From positions 14,007,961 to 14,062,960 of the forward strand of contig NC_135561.1 in assembly GCF_964340395.1 (NCBI RefSeq): a stretch of 55,000 nucleotides of DNA, read 5' to 3'. The notes under the pieces were generated by a model. The model saw nothing but the letters and a program-made list of their open reading frames with translations. It was not told where the DNA came from and made no database searches. This DNA is from Glandiceps talaboti (taxonomy: Eukaryota; Hemichordata; Enteropneusta; Spengelidae). The position numbers and the translations under genes were made by a program. This document shows positions 1 to 11,940 of the stretch, one piece after another; the stretch's first letter is position 1, and each line of letters opens with the position of its first letter.

Positions 1-20
1 CAACAACGGACAAACAAACA

Positions 21-63
21 GGCAGGCAGGCAGGCAGGCAGGCAGTCAGACAGCCAGACAGCC

Positions 64-94
<31 letters not shown>
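21..94. repeat. (GGCA)n/(GACA)n microsatellite
   Basis: GGCA units pass into GACA units with a few substitutions. It lies in the intron 5' of the first visible exon of gene A. Confidence 0.95.
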
Positions 95-160
95 ACATAC
101 AACCACAAATACCTCCTCTGGATGAAAATGACTTCCATCTGCATTTATCTCTATTCACAG

Positions 161-612
161 GACTTGGGCTTGGCATGACAGGAGTAACATGCCTCGACAT
201 GGTCGGGAAATATTTCAAACGAAGGTTTCCACTAGCTGTTGGGATCTCCATGGTTGGGGCAGGTGGTGGCACGTTCGTCTTATCTTTGGTCAACCAATAT
301 CTATATGACACCTACGGACTAAATGGAATGCTGATGATTCTCTCAGCTGTAATGGCCAACATTTGTGTTTCAGGCGCCCTCATGAGACCGCTCGGTGAAC
401 ATCAAACAACGGCATTGACGAAACGAGATTTTACAGGACAGAACAATTATACCAACAGAAACGTTACTTATTTAAAGTACAATATAATCAAAGAGAAAAA
501 AGCTTCACGAATATTACAAAAGATTTGGAGTGGTAACAACCATGTCTACGCAGTCCTTTTACTAGCTGCAGTTTCGCAAGGTATTGGGCAGTTTGGAACA
601 AGTGTGCATATG
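161..612 (+). CDS. gene A exon (TM4-TM7 start)
   Basis: Acceptor CTATTCACAG ends at 160 and donor GTAAGT starts at 613. The first two bases complete a codon begun in an upstream exon, and the exon ends in phase 0 after His-Met. It encodes the GLGM helix, KYFKRR, the GAGGG helix, SGALMRP, the cytosolic loop and the start of TM7. Confidence 0.9.
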
Positions 613-842
613 GTAAGTGTTTATTAGTTTGTGGCAGAAGCTTCACGTGCACGTTCTTCAGTTCCCTCCAAATTTTGCAATGTGGAAGCTTTTCCCTGGT
701 CCTCCTGAATAATAAAAGAACGTTGAAAATAACAAAAAATAGGTTCACCGTCTTTTTTTCAAAGAAGTCGTCAATCCTCTATTTTCCAATAGAGTTAAAA
801 GAGGGGAGGGAGGGAGGGAGAGAGAAGGAGAGAGAGATAAAG

Positions 843-905
<63 letters not shown>

Positions 906-1000
906 CGGAGGGAGGGAGAGAGAGAGGGAGGGAGAGAGGGAACGAGAGCGTATATATGTAGAGAGAGAGAGATAGAGAGAGAGTGTGTGTGTGTGTGTGC

Positions 1001-1039
<39 letters not shown>

Positions 1040-2946
1040 CTTAAAATGTCATAAACGCTAAAGTTATACAGTACAAGAGAACATGAACCTATACTAATCT
1101 ACACCTATCGCCATTTAAAAGATAAATATTTCCCTTATAACCTGTGACCTCTGACTGACTGACGATCTTCTTCCATTTATTATCCATTCTACGCAGGTTA
1201 GACGTGCACGTGACTATGGTATCGGTGATATTGAAAGTTCATTTTTGCCGGCAATCATGGGATTAGTTCAAATTGTTGGTCGCCCAGTCTTTGGGGCACT
1301 GGGAAATATAACACATGTTAAAGACAAACCATACATTGTATGTGGTCTGACCACAGCAACCTGTGGTCTTGTAACAGCCATGAGTATTTATGTAAAGTCA
1401 TACACAGGTAAGTGTCATTCTTGAATCATCAAGTCATTCTGTTCTTACTAGGCATTCCTAATAGCATTTGTAGATGGTGAATGGTTAGGGTGTCCGACTT
1501 TGGATTGTAGGTTAGAGTCTCGCCGCTGCTTTAAAAAAAATTCTTAAAAAATCTAAATGGTTTACAGTCAACCCATCTGTATGAGAGACCGTGTTGGATA
1601 GAAGCTGCTGCAATGTGAACGCACGCAGACACAATTGATAGTTACCCCCCCCCCCCGCGAGTGGAGAAAATATTACCCATTACCCAGCATCACAGATTAC
1701 AATTTGTGTTATCCATCTATGCATGTCACCTGTTTGTCTATCATAGCTACTACTTGTATCCGCCACTTTAAAGTGACTGAAAGAGGCTATTTCAGACGTA
1801 AAATTCGTCTGTGTCATTTATTTATCTATTCCTTACTGGAGCGAGTTACAAAATCGACAAGGTGTTAGTTAGTATTCCCAATAAATAAGTCGTCTTGGTT
1901 ACCCAGACTCCTGTGGCTGACTTGTGCTGCCTGTGATCGGGTGCTTGATACTAAACCTTGATGCCCGAATGTCTGCATGGCGTTGCAATACATTTAAATG
2001 GGTTATTTCATTTAGACTAAATGTAACAAAAAATGCGACCTTGCTATTGAAGAGTAGAATATGCGGTAACGTTTAGGTTTCTGCGTGGTTGTATCAAACA
2101 GAAAAGCCGAACAGTATAATTTTCAAATTCACTGTAATACTTCTGCCAAGTTCATTCCTTGTTCCCGTTCTCTCGACCCGTTTCAGTATCTATAGGTCTC
2201 CCTCTACCGCCGTTCATATATTCTCTCCCAGTACGCAGTATAGCCTTGCATTGGCCTTGCCGATGATAAAATGGATATCTATTTATTTACGATTGTTAAA
2301 TAAAAAACTTTACAGTCTGTACGCTGTAGCGTGACGGGGCGCCCTCATGCATCCGAATCGGTCAACACTTAAATGGCTGATATAACGCATGACAGGACAA
2401 GTCGTGTCTTACAGACTGAAGTCGGTGGTGGCCTCTTAGTTTGTTAAAAAGCAACCGGTGCAGAGCAGACTGGACGTGATATAGTGCGTACTTGTGCCAT
2501 ACAGGTATCCATTATTATATCTTTCTTTTCACTCCCCTCTATTTATTCCTTGTTATTAACCCCTCCCCCCAATACACACATCGCCCCAGCCCCGTCTCAA
2601 ATCTAGCTGTTTATACCTCGCTCGTATTCTTTCACAGGTCAGATATTATACACTGTGTTATTTGGTCTGTCACTTGGAGGATATAGTGTGTCATTGCCTA
2701 CCCTTACAACACACATCGTCGGTAAAGACAAATTTGCCAACCGATATTCGATACTCATGCAGCTGTACGGAATCACTGCATTCCTTGTCGCACCACTCGT
2801 CGGTAAGTTTATATACCACACAGACACAGACATAGCCACAGACACGGACGCGGCTAGACACACGTACACGCACATGCATCGAAACTCTAAGTATAAATTA
2901 GTATACACATGTCACCCACACATGCAAATAAAGATGCATGTAGCAT

Positions 2947-2995
<49 letters not shown>

Positions 2996-3027
2996 TACAT
3001 ACATACATACATACATACATACATACA

Positions 3028-3059
<32 letters not shown>

Positions 3060-3358
3060 CGGACGGACAGACAGACAGACAGACACACAGACAGACAGAC
3101 AAAAACTGGTGCGCGTAAACATTAGGCGAAGGTGCATTAACACTTTATCGGTATATTACCCTTTCATTGTTTTTACATTCATGATCTTCTCAACTAGGTT
3201 GGATGAGGGACATACACGGAGTTTATGATGAAGCGTTCTGGCTGATAGCATTGGCGTACTTGTTGGGTGGAATTTTGATACTGTTGCTGCCTGTGGTCGA
3301 TATGGCTGTGGAGAAGTCTCAAGAAGGGGATAATAAAAACATAGTAGTTTATTTGTAA
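161..3358 (+). CDS. SLC16/monocarboxylate-transporter-like gene A, 3' part (4 exons, 5' end outside window)
   Basis: Spliced coding region join(161..612, 1197..1407, 2638..2802, 3198..3358), stop TAA at 3356-3358. The product is a major-facilitator membrane transporter of the SLC16 family; the visible part begins within the N-terminal half (LGLGMTGVTCLDMVGKYF, glycine-rich TM4-TM5 region) and runs to the short C-terminal tail. Diagnostic segments are YFKRR followed by a hydrophobic helix with GAGGG, the end of TM6 (SGALMRP), a hydrophilic central loop, GRPVFGALGN at the TM8-TM9 turn and two C-terminal helix pairs. All four acceptors end in AG and all donors are GTAAG. Phases are 0, 1 and 1 at the internal junctions, identical to gene B at 40726-49855, so the two are tandem paralogues. 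By eye, TM8 retains the family Arg (GRP) but has Gln where proton-linked MCT1-4 have Asp, so lactate/H+ symport should not be assumed. Substrate unknown. The first coding exons lie left of the window. Confidence 0.9.
801..1037. repeat. compound (GA)n-(GT)n purine-rich repeat
   Basis: GGGA/GA tracts interrupted by short TA stretches, then a GT tract from about 983. In gene A intron between 612 and 1197. Confidence 0.95.
1197..1407 (+). CDS. gene A exon (TM7-TM9)
   Basis: Acceptor ACGCAG ends at 1196 and donor GTAAGT starts at 1408. It starts in phase 0 with VRRARDYGIG, includes FLPAIMGLVQIVGRPVFG, and ends in phase 1. It aligns closely with the exon at 48002-48206. Confidence 0.92.
1468..1530 (+). 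repeat. tRNA-derived SINE-like head
   Basis: The stretch TGGTTAGGGTG (1482-1492) matches a tRNA/Pol III A box, and GGTTAGAGTCTCG (1510-1522) matches a degenerate B box. Between them GACTTTGGATTG resembles a tRNA anticodon arm with a TTG anticodon. Spacing is tRNA-like, but the arms do not all pair and an A-rich run follows at about 1531. The position in an intron of gene A fits a decayed tRNA-derived SINE rather than a working tRNA gene. Element ends are not defined. Confidence 0.55.
1645..2637. other. intron of gene A, no further gene seen
   Basis: Starts with a 12-base C run at 1645-1656. Short open frames here have no recognisable domain and no splice context. Confidence 0.6.
2638..2802 (+). 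CDS. gene A exon (TM10-TM11)
   Basis: Acceptor TTCACAG ends at 2637 and donor GTAAGT starts at 2803. It is 165 bp, the same length and phase as the gene B exon at 48760-48924. Encodes LFGLSLGGYSVSLPTL and a second hydrophobic helix ending VAPLVG. Confidence 0.92.
2950..3101. repeat. compound (CA)n-(CATA)n-(GACA)n microsatellite
   Basis: CA dinucleotides to about 2990, then CATA tetranucleotides to about 3055, then GACG/GACA units to 3101. Lies in the last intron of gene A. Confidence 0.96.
3198..3358 (+). CDS. gene A terminal exon (TM12 and C-tail)
   Basis: Acceptor CAACTAG ends at 3197. Encodes GWMRDIHGVYDEAFW (the family has G-[WY]-[LMI]-x-D here), a final hydrophobic helix and a short charged tail, and stops at TAA 3356-3358. 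Gene B has GWMRDEYGDYVIAFW at the same place. Confidence 0.92.
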
Positions 3359-6057
3359 ACCCGGTGGTGACGCATAGAGGCAAAGTGGGTAACAACTTGC
3401 TCACAATACCAGTAAACTACAGCTAAAATGATGTAGGCTTTGTGTTTCACTCACGGGCCATTATGTTTTTGACACAGAGCTAGACATATTTCAACTCTAG
3501 ACAATAACAGAGATACAAGAAACACAGCATGATCCTTTGTCCAATCACATTGAACACTGATAAGCATTGATATTCTTTCATAGTGCAGTAGAAACAGGCC
3601 TCTAATGAACACATTACACATGGACTTGATGATTTTGATGGCTGCAATTGTTTATTTTCTAATTGATAATCAACATTTCAACTTGACTACTTCTACATCC
3701 CCCACCTATGTAATTTGCATTAGAAGTTGTCTGAGGGCGTATATTAAATGTCGTAAGTGAAACACCACGTCTACATAATTTTAGCTGTAAATGACTAACA
3801 ACCATTGCGCAAGAACATTGGTGTACAAAAGACACCGTGACAAGGACAAGAAGGAAATTCACGAGACAGAAATTGCGATCTGATGGGGTCAGATTTCAAG
3901 AATGTGCGTAAGTTATTTGTATTTTATATGACGTCCTTGACAACCCATCTTTCTGAGTTGGTTTGAATGTTCACTGAATGCAATTAAGTCTATATGCAAG
4001 TGTATCGTTATATTAAAGCGATGACAATGCAGTAGTACAATGAACGCACAAGTCATCAGATCACCACTAATGGAGGCCCAGTATTAGTAGGAAATACAAC
4101 TCGGCTCAACGTTCCGCTATGCATTTCCTTTCCAAACAGATTACTGGAATGGAAAATCAAATACTCTTTTATAGTTTCAGCAAGATGGGCCTTAATTCAG
4201 GGCAGTTTATTTATGCAAGTCTTTTAAGTTTTTAAGTACCTCATCATGGCATTAATATATCTGTAATATACAAAATACGTCCTGATGTGAAATAATCTGT
4301 ATTTTCATTAAATATTTTCTAGTGTTACATTTTGAATATATATTTCCAAATTTTTCGCAAACAAAGTTTATCATCATTACTTTACTGTATAGACCGTTTT
4401 AATAAATTGATATTCGAAAAGAGTTACTTCTATCGTCGGTGGGAATGTTTGTATACTCTCCAATAGTCCTACTGGTTTCGCTAAGGGTGTCTGTATTTCA
4501 TATTTGAAGAATTTCACGTTGCTGTCCATACGTATTCCCCCTCACAGTTCCTTATCTCATTGTAATGTGGTACGCCCTCATCGATAACATGACAACAACT
4601 GCGAACTGCTCAGGCAAAACTAGTCGCTACTGATCATGGAGCCACTGGCAGTGAAATTGTGAACTGAAGCAGGAGAGACAATCCAAAACCAACAAGGTAC
4701 CTTCTTTTCTAGTTAAATACGAGCATTTCTTTTAGGTTGTTCCGGATTGGCATGACCTAGTTTGGGTTAATGCCGTGCCATATAATTAAAACAAAACAAA
4801 AGAGGCGCAAGTTTTTGTCGTATAATAAATACATAATCATGTTTCTTTCTCTCAGATGTCATTCTAAAAATAAAGTGGCCATGGACCATTACACAGCAAT
4901 ATATAGTAACGTACGTACAATAAAAAGTGATACATTTCCAAAATCTTGTTACTATGTAATAAATGTATTATAAATCACACTGTTTGGAATACTAACATTC
5001 CCATGACAGATGAGGGAAAAAACGTCAACAATCAAATTCAACAATGTATCGTGTACTTTTGATGTTTTTAAAATCCAAAATGACCTCTTCACTGATTCGA
5101 CGTATATATGTAAGACATGTGAGTGAGCTGTGTCAAACAATGTGTTGGTGCAGAATATATACGTCACAATGTGCGACATAGACTGTGAAATACATCGACG
5201 CATGGGGAGCGTCATTGAGAAGAGCGCCCGCAACGGCCGATCTTTCAGATTATGTTGTATAACCTCGTCGATTCTCTTCGCTGTATACTGATACTAGATT
5301 GCGTTCGGACATAATTCTAAATGTCGGCGACGACCGTCTTTTTGACATAAAGTTATGAATCCCTTTCCATTTGGTTGTGGGAGTCGTGCTATGAGTATAT
5401 CACAAAATGTTGACAGGCCTTTGTTAGGGGGTATAATCCATATCATATACCTATTAGGCCTAATAGTACACAAAATTGTGTTGTGTGGTTCGGATTGCGC
5501 TCAATTTTAGAATAGGTGGTGTAGGTAGATTTGTTTTGATTTTTTTTTTCATATGTGAGTGTTTAGTTCAGGTTTTCCATATGGACTATGTGTAACTGGT
5601 ACTGTGGTTCTTCGTTTCTTCTCATCAGATGTACAGCCATTACAGATTGAAAGAACAGTTTTATATTGTCTTTTTTAAGTTGATGTCAGTTTCCAAATCC
5701 CCTATTTCACAATTTTTGACATTTTGTTATTTTCTTCTCGAATATGTAAAAAAGAAGAAGATTAGGGTCGGCATTGAAAAACTAGGTGGGGTCGGGTAAC
5801 CGGAACCAAACAAATTTTTTTAGGCTTAACATGAAAACAAACTTTGTTCCTATTTACAGCCGAACTTTTACTGTTCAGCATTCTTATGTATCTCAGCTAC
5901 TGGATGTTGTTACTGTGCCTGATCGCGATAACATCGAATGGCATATAGTCGTACGGTTCACTCTAGGCGATAATTTGCGCAATTTGTCCGAATCCATCCA
6001 AACTTGTAGCACGTGAGATTACATGCTAATACGACTTTAGCCATGTCGACACGTCGT
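3359..6057. other. intergenic region between gene A and the TRIM-NHL gene
   Basis: The 3' ends of gene A (+) and the TRIM-like gene (-) converge here, so it should hold both 3' UTRs. AATAAA-type hexamers occur (for example near 4399 and 4823), but none can be assigned with confidence. No coding exon or repeat array recognised. Confidence 0.6.
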
Positions 6058-8247
6058 CTAGGAGAAGACATTTATGCAACTGGTTCCGTTGTCAGTAACG
6101 ACAACCTTGCAGGGGGTGTCGTGAGTTACGGCAATGCCGATCGGACGGACAAGATTGTCATCATCGCTGTCAATACGGCAAACGAGTCGGCCATCAGGAG
6201 CAAATTTCTGGACATTCTTCAGATCGCTGTCACACGTGTAGATATTGTCGTAAACGTCAACAGCCACACCTCTCGGATTACTTAGCTGGATTCCTCGTCT
6301 ACCGTTTGAAATTTCAGCAATTGGTTTTCCGTTGGAGTCAAAGAGTTGCAGACGTTTGTTGTAGTAGTCAGATACAATGACCCTCCCATGACTATCAACG
6401 GCAACAAATTCAGGGTGATCAAATTCACCGCGGTCACTTCCCATACTTCCGAAATCTGAGATCAGATCAAATGTACTCCTTGAATAAATGTTAATACAAT
6501 GAGTACGACTATCAACAACATACACCATACCTTTGGATTTGTTCAATGCAATGCCACAAGGAACTTTCAGTTCTTTTGTTCCAAAGCTTGACCTCTTTGA
6601 CCCCTTTTCATTTCTGACCACAACTTTGCCTTTATTGAGGGCACCAGCATCGACGCTCACCAAGTACATGTCGTCATCATAGGCCACATCTCGCGGGAAA
6701 AATTGTTCTTTCAGTTCGACATTCTCAGCTGTGGTCCCATCTCCCGACTTTGATGCCTTAAAAAGTTGAACTCGGTGGTTTCTGTGGTCGGCTACGGCTA
6801 TGTCGCCGTTTTCATTGACGGTAGCACCGTACGGTAGGTCAAGTTCGCCAAGTGTTGATCCTTGACGACAGAATGCACGAGTTAGTCTCCATGGACACAG
6901 CTGTAGATCAAAGTTGAGAGGGGAATCATCCACCTTAATTGCAAGCTTATGAAGACCACTTGATGTACCGATAACTTTCACACCGTGGATGTCACCAGTT
7001 TTATCGCTGCTAATTTTGACAACCTCCAGCTTTCTAATCTGGTCATGTGGATTTCTCAACACTGCTGAAATAGCCTCTTCTCGTTTGCCCATCACTTTGA
7101 CAATAGGTACCTGTAGCTCTTCGCCAACCCTAATGGACTTTGGCAATCTCAGTTGACTACCCACAGTTGTAGATTTGGACTTAGGGGTGACTAAACCTCC
7201 CTGTAAATAACCAAGACATCCCTGAAGCTCGATGTCATCTGCTGTGAACGATGCAAAGTCGTGAAGTTTACTACCTTGCTTTCTTTCATATTGGGAGAAT
7301 TCATCTGTCTGCGCTAGGATTTCTTTATAGGGTAACATCATATGATCTTTAGTACCATGGTTTAGTAACATTGTCACTACCTTTTGGGTGAACATCACAT
7401 GTTCATCTTTCTTCTTCAACTGATTGACTTCCTCTGAGAGCTGACATTTCGCATCTTTGTAGTTTTCCTCTAGGTCATTCAGCAGTTCCTTCTCCTTACT
7501 TTTGATTTCCTGTCGTAGCTTCTCGAGTGTTGCCTGTGTGTGTTTTTGTATTGTGTCTCGTGTTTGCTGATACTTTTTAGCATACACATTAGACATTTCC
7601 TCGGTAATCAATTTGCTCTGTTTAACCTTTTGCTGTACATCTTTGAGATCATCCAACTTTACTTTCAAAGTTTCACTGAACTCCTTGGCTGCATCTTTCA
7701 AATCAATGAAATCGTGTTCTGGTTTTGTGTGTTGAACGTAGGTACACGTTAGACATATTGGTACGCCACATGTCCGACAAAACAGCTTCACAGGATCTTC
7801 TTCATGATATAGACACATCGCCTTGGGAACACTCACACATTCTTCGAAAGTGCCCGAGAAAGTTTGCACGTGATGTTGACTGTGTGATGTTCTTGAACAC
7901 TTCTCACAAATGTGACATTTGCAATCTGTACAGCTCATACTTGGAAGCTTCACAACACACGTCTCACATTTATATTTCCCACTCTTTCTTCTGGCAAGAG
8001 TCATTTCTTGTACGATATCTGCTATAAAGAAGGGTTTTAGATCTTCCGACTCCGTCTGGAATTTTTGACTGCATTTTTGACAGTACAGCTCACCACTTTT
8101 CATATTTGTCTTCAGGCAGCTCTCACAACATCCATGTAGACACGGTAGCATTCTCAGCTTACCATGTTGTACCATTTTCATACAAAGGACACAGGTTATC
8201 AGCCAGTTTTCCTTGGTGTCCGACACCTCTTTATGAACTGCAGACAT
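6058..8247 (-). CDS. intronless TRIM-NHL protein (RING, two B-boxes, coiled coil, NHL propeller)
   Basis: A single uninterrupted 729-residue reading frame on the minus strand; stop TAG at 6060-6058. I start at the ATG at 8247-8245 (MSAVHKEVSD); the open frame extends two codons further only through a TTG. A RING finger (residues ~19-59, CVLC...CLHGCCESC...CQKC) would recruit E2 enzyme. Then come B-box 1 (~94-126), B-box 2 (~145-182, CLYHEEDPVKLFC), a Lys/Glu-rich coiled coil (~185-300), a degenerate filamin-like linker and about six NHL repeats from residue ~480 to the end (e.g. HPEFVAVDSHGRVIVSDY). This is the TRIM2/TRIM3/TRIM71 order, and such proteins are ubiquitin ligases that often bind RNA or cargo through the propeller. 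Lack of introns, unlike its neighbours, fits an old retrocopy that kept its frame. Full-length with intact zinc ligands, so probably functional; the orthologue is not certain. Confidence 0.93.
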   Translation of the reverse strand: MSAVHKEVSDTKENWLITCVLCMKMVQHGKLRMLPCLHGCCESCLKTNMKSGELYCQKCSQKFQTESEDLKPFFIADIVQEMTLARRKSGKYKCETCVVKLPSMSCTDCKCHICEKCSRTSHSQHHVQTFSGTFEECVSVPKAMCLYHEEDPVKLFCRTCGVPICLTCTYVQHTKPEHDFIDLKDAAKEFSETLKVKLDDLKDVQQKVKQSKLITEEMSNVYAKKYQQTRDTIQKHTQATLEKLRQEIKSKEKELLNDLEENYKDAKCQLSEEVNQLKKKDEHVMFTQKVVTMLLNHGTKDHMMLPYKEILAQTDEFSQYERKQGSKLHDFASFTADDIELQGCLGYLQGGLVTPKSKSTTVGSQLRLPKSIRVGEELQVPIVKVMGKREEAISAVLRNPHDQIRKLEVVKISSDKTGDIHGVKVIGTSSGLHKLAIKVDDSPLNFDLQLCPWRLTRAFCRQGSTLGELDLPYGATVNENGDIAVADHRNHRVQLFKASKSGDGTTAENVELKEQFFPRDVAYDDDMYLVSVDAGALNKGKVVVRNEKGSKRSSFGTKELKVPCGIALNKSKGMVYVVDSRTHCINIYSRSTFDLISDFGSMGSDRGEFDHPEFVAVDSHGRVIVSDYYNKRLQLFDSNGKPIAEISNGRRGIQLSNPRGVAVDVYDNIYTCDSDLKNVQKFAPDGRLVCRIDSDDDNLVRPIGIAVTHDTPCKVVVTDNGTSCINVFS

Positions 8248-8279
8248 TTTCAAACAATGTTGTGGTCCTCACCCTCACA

Positions 8280-8301
8280 AACCTGGATTTATAAAGATAA
8301 A
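8280..8301 (-). promoter_or_regulatory. possible TATA-like sequence upstream of the TRIM-NHL gene
   Basis: Read on the minus strand, an ATCTTTATAAATCC-like stretch lies about 45 bases before the ATG. It is AT-rich in an AT-rich region, and a non-coding 5' exon is equally possible. Confidence 0.2.
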
Positions 8302-10790
8302 ATCACAAAAAATCACACACACAAAAGAACACAACACTGCTAAGTGCATAATACTAAGCATGAGGTGAGACTGTACTTATCTGCAATGCATTTTTTCATA
8401 TGCTTAGGCGAAACCAAAAAAAACAACATTTCTCTAACCCACAATGATCATTCTAAATATAGATTTATAAAAGATGGCAAATCTGGCTTTGAAGGGGCCT
8501 GCTGTACAATGTATAACATTCAGGTAGTCTACACCCGTGGTTGGAACAAGGAGTAAACATGACGTCATCACCGTATCGTTCTTTGTTCGTCTATTCTTTA
8601 CACCCTTAACAATTCTTTGTGTTCATCCGGGTCACTTTGACTGAACGCCTTTGTATGGTACAACCTTCATCGTGTTGTGCTAATATAATAACAATAGGCA
8701 ATAGAAGTCTATAGTATGACTGTATGGTATGAAATATAACGAACGTTGCGCAGTGTCGGAAAATTCCATGTATGTTTAAGCAATAACCCTAGAACACTTT
8801 TATACAATGATTTGCTATAAACAAAGACGCACATAGTGCACACAGCATATAAATAAAACGCCGGGGCTGAACATTGTACGTATGGACGACATGACCTTCA
8901 TAGTTCGAGGATGTTGTTGTTACTATTGTTCTATATTCGATTGTTATGCGCAAATACCGAGTAGCTTGCCAACATTGTCGGTTGCATGTTGGTGTAGGGT
9001 CTATGGTTGCATTCAGCGTGTTATGATTTGTTATCCCGTAAATACAACCCAGGACCGGATGCACCTTTATGACAACATATGCAGGGAAAATACTTGTAGT
9101 GAGTTATGAAGCCACCCATGTTACAATATAGCTATCTATTAGTTTACGCATGGAAGTATAAACCACGTTATACTTCCATGGTTTACGTTTCCAACAACAC
9201 GGTACTGTAATATATCGGTCTGCTATGTATAGACACGGAGGTAAGAATCTCTACGATTCACTGTCGAATAAGTATTTATGCAGCAAAATAACGAAAACGG
9301 CAAATACCTTCTAGTTGATGAAATATATCTTGAAAAAATGCTCTCAGAATCGTAAATGTATCCAATCGCAGAAACGGCATTACAGGAAATCAGAACGTTG
9401 TCGTAGCAGTAAGCTCATGGATTCCTTCCATTATTGTAATATCACCGCTGTCCCCCAGCAGTTGAAGGCAGGAGTCGACAACCGTACACCTTTTTTTTCA
9501 CGATTGTGAGAAACGGTTCTTCCCAACCAACCACGAATGTCAGTCGTGCCTGTTCGATGTTTGACCAGATACACAGCAGATAACGGTCGGAGCGTCGGTC
9601 AGTACGTGACGTAGCGTGCTCGTCGTTCCATATCTCCCCTGTCAACGTTAACTTATCTCTATGAGCATAGACGTTACACATTATGCGCTGATCGTGATTT
9701 AATTATGGATATTTTTACTTCCGGGTCACCAAAGAAAAATGACAATAACTTTTGTAACGCAACTGTCTGCGTTATAATTAGTCTATAACAACATACAGAC
9801 ATGAATTTCGTGCCACGCTACCGGCCATAAGAAGCCTGATAGGGCTGAACGACACGACGTATCTCACAGTCTAGTGTTGCGTAGGAGAATTAGACAAATT
9901 ACTCTTTTGGTACATGTATATACAAATGTATTCGGGAAAACTCGCTGTGATTTTAATACCTGACTAGCTCTTTTAATCTACTGTACATGCATTTGTTTTG
10001 GTTTACAAAAAATAGCGGAAAGATAATTTTTCATTTTGGCTTTTTTCCCCTTTTTTTTGGTGGATAAACATTTTAAACTCCGGCGTACTAGTACTCTTAA
10101 GCTTATAGCGGCATCACAAGTATTGATTTACTCCATGATTTCACGACTGAAAGTAATTTTTTTTCTCCACACTGATTTAATTGGACCAAACATTGCTGCA
10201 TGTAGAAAGAAGGGCCCGACATCATCGGATATTGAGAAGTGTACGCCAGACTCTTCTTCTTCAAGTCTACATAATTATATCTAAAAAAATACATTAGATG
10301 TAAAAAAAATAAAAGTTATTCCAATGTCTGAAAGGGGGCAAAATAAAATATAATATTACTTTATTCACAAATGATAACACAAGTCTGTTTAGAGAGTGTC
10401 ATATTCATATATGATATTTATATATAAATGGGAAAACACAGAATCTTTGCAGACAAACAGCACAGAATCCGACGTGACCTTTGACCCGATTGTCCTTCAC
10501 TATTGTTCAGAGAACAAAACAGAACAAAATACACCCCTTTACATTGAATAAGCCGTTGGTTCTACGTCAGCCCACTATCAACTGACAACGGTTCAAAGGG
10601 GGTGGGTGGAGTGATGGTCTGAAAGCCCCTCCCCCCCTCCGAAATATTTTGCTCATGATTTTAACCAACTTGAACAATTAAAACATTCCTCGTGGCTTCG
10701 CCGCAATACTTCCTAAAACCTTAGGCTAGATTTAGTGATGAGTTGGATGACAACTATGCAAATCTATTTGTATATGCCTTCCTCTCTGTC
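8302..10790. other. intergenic region upstream of the TRIM-NHL gene
   Basis: No coding exon recognised; the short open frames lack domains. It contains a 32-bp palindrome flanked by direct repeats (9142-9187), listed separately. Confidence 0.6.
9142..9187. repeat. perfect 13-bp inverted repeat flanked by 7-bp direct repeats
   Basis: CATGGAAGTATAA (9149-9161) and its exact complement (9168-9180) enclose a 6-base loop. GTTTACG lies immediately on both sides (9142-9148 and 9181-9187). The layout resembles a tiny foldback insertion or hairpin. Confidence 0.8.
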
Positions 10791-10794
10791 TGTA

Positions 10795-11108
<314 letters not shown>

Positions 11109-11940
11109 CCTTCAAACCTCAAGTGCAGTCGTTTAGCTTGTAGTTTACAAAATTGTACATTTCATTTACCTACCACGCATTTAATTATGAGGCAGTCAAT
11201 AACCAACCAAGCAAATGTGTGTGCCTGTCAAAATATTTCTGAATGGGTAAGTTAAAGCATGGAGGATAATTTCTCCAAGGTTAAAGTTTAGGTAATATAG
11301 CCACACCGTATAATAATGGATTGACGCGAGTATAATTGGGGTATTGAAGGCTATTTTCAAGTCCATGACTTTCGATAATGTGTATAATTTGAAATTTTAT
11401 GCCACTAAATGGTCTCTTGCATGTCCTTATTTTTAGGAAAGTGCTTACTATAGGAGGGGACACCCCCTCTCCCCACTCGCTATCATGGTGGATGCAGTTT
11501 CTAATCACAATCAAGATATATGGGGGGGGGGCGTCACTATGTTTTAGAATATTGAGTGATAGGGGCAGCCATTTTTTTGTTTTACAAGAGGTAGGATAGT
11601 GACATTTAGTCAGCCCGATGGAAAAATCCACCCCAGGCCAGAGAAAATGACCGGTCCCTTAGTTTAATAAGGTGTACCATACTGTAAATCTCTGAAGTGG
11701 ATATGATGGGGGGGGGGAGAGGGTTTTGAGAATTCTTTTTGACCAAAATGATTTCTCCCCAGGTCCCCCCCCCCTCCGTAAATTCTGATCTCAGCCTTAC
11801 TTTTGTTGCGACAAAGCCAGTGTAAAATGAGATATACAATATATACAATCAGTAAAAACTTGCCTTGGGACCACTTGGAGACTATGAGTCATCAGGAGGG
11901 AAACTGATGAAACTAAAAGAGGCATCCCTTATAAAATATA

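Noticed and set aside
675-1061. Open frame rich in RERERE and CVCVCV
   Set aside because: It is a read-through of the GA/GT microsatellite at 801-1037. The same applies to the open frames over 2887-3143, 10805-11255, 12317-12819, 38654-38956, 39343-39606, 44232-44609, 46738-47082 and 50195-50785.
1468-1530. Functional tRNA gene
   Set aside because: The B box is altered (AG where the invariant TTCG core should have CG), the arms do not pair fully, and no acceptor stem is visible. A SINE remnant fits better.
4770-5233. 67- and 93-residue open frames between gene A and the TRIM gene
   Set aside because: Low complexity, no domain, no splice context, and no support from either neighbour.
8248-8253. 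TTG-initiated two-codon extension of the TRIM-NHL frame
   Set aside because: The first codon is TTG, not ATG. The ATG at 8247-8245 is the first normal start.
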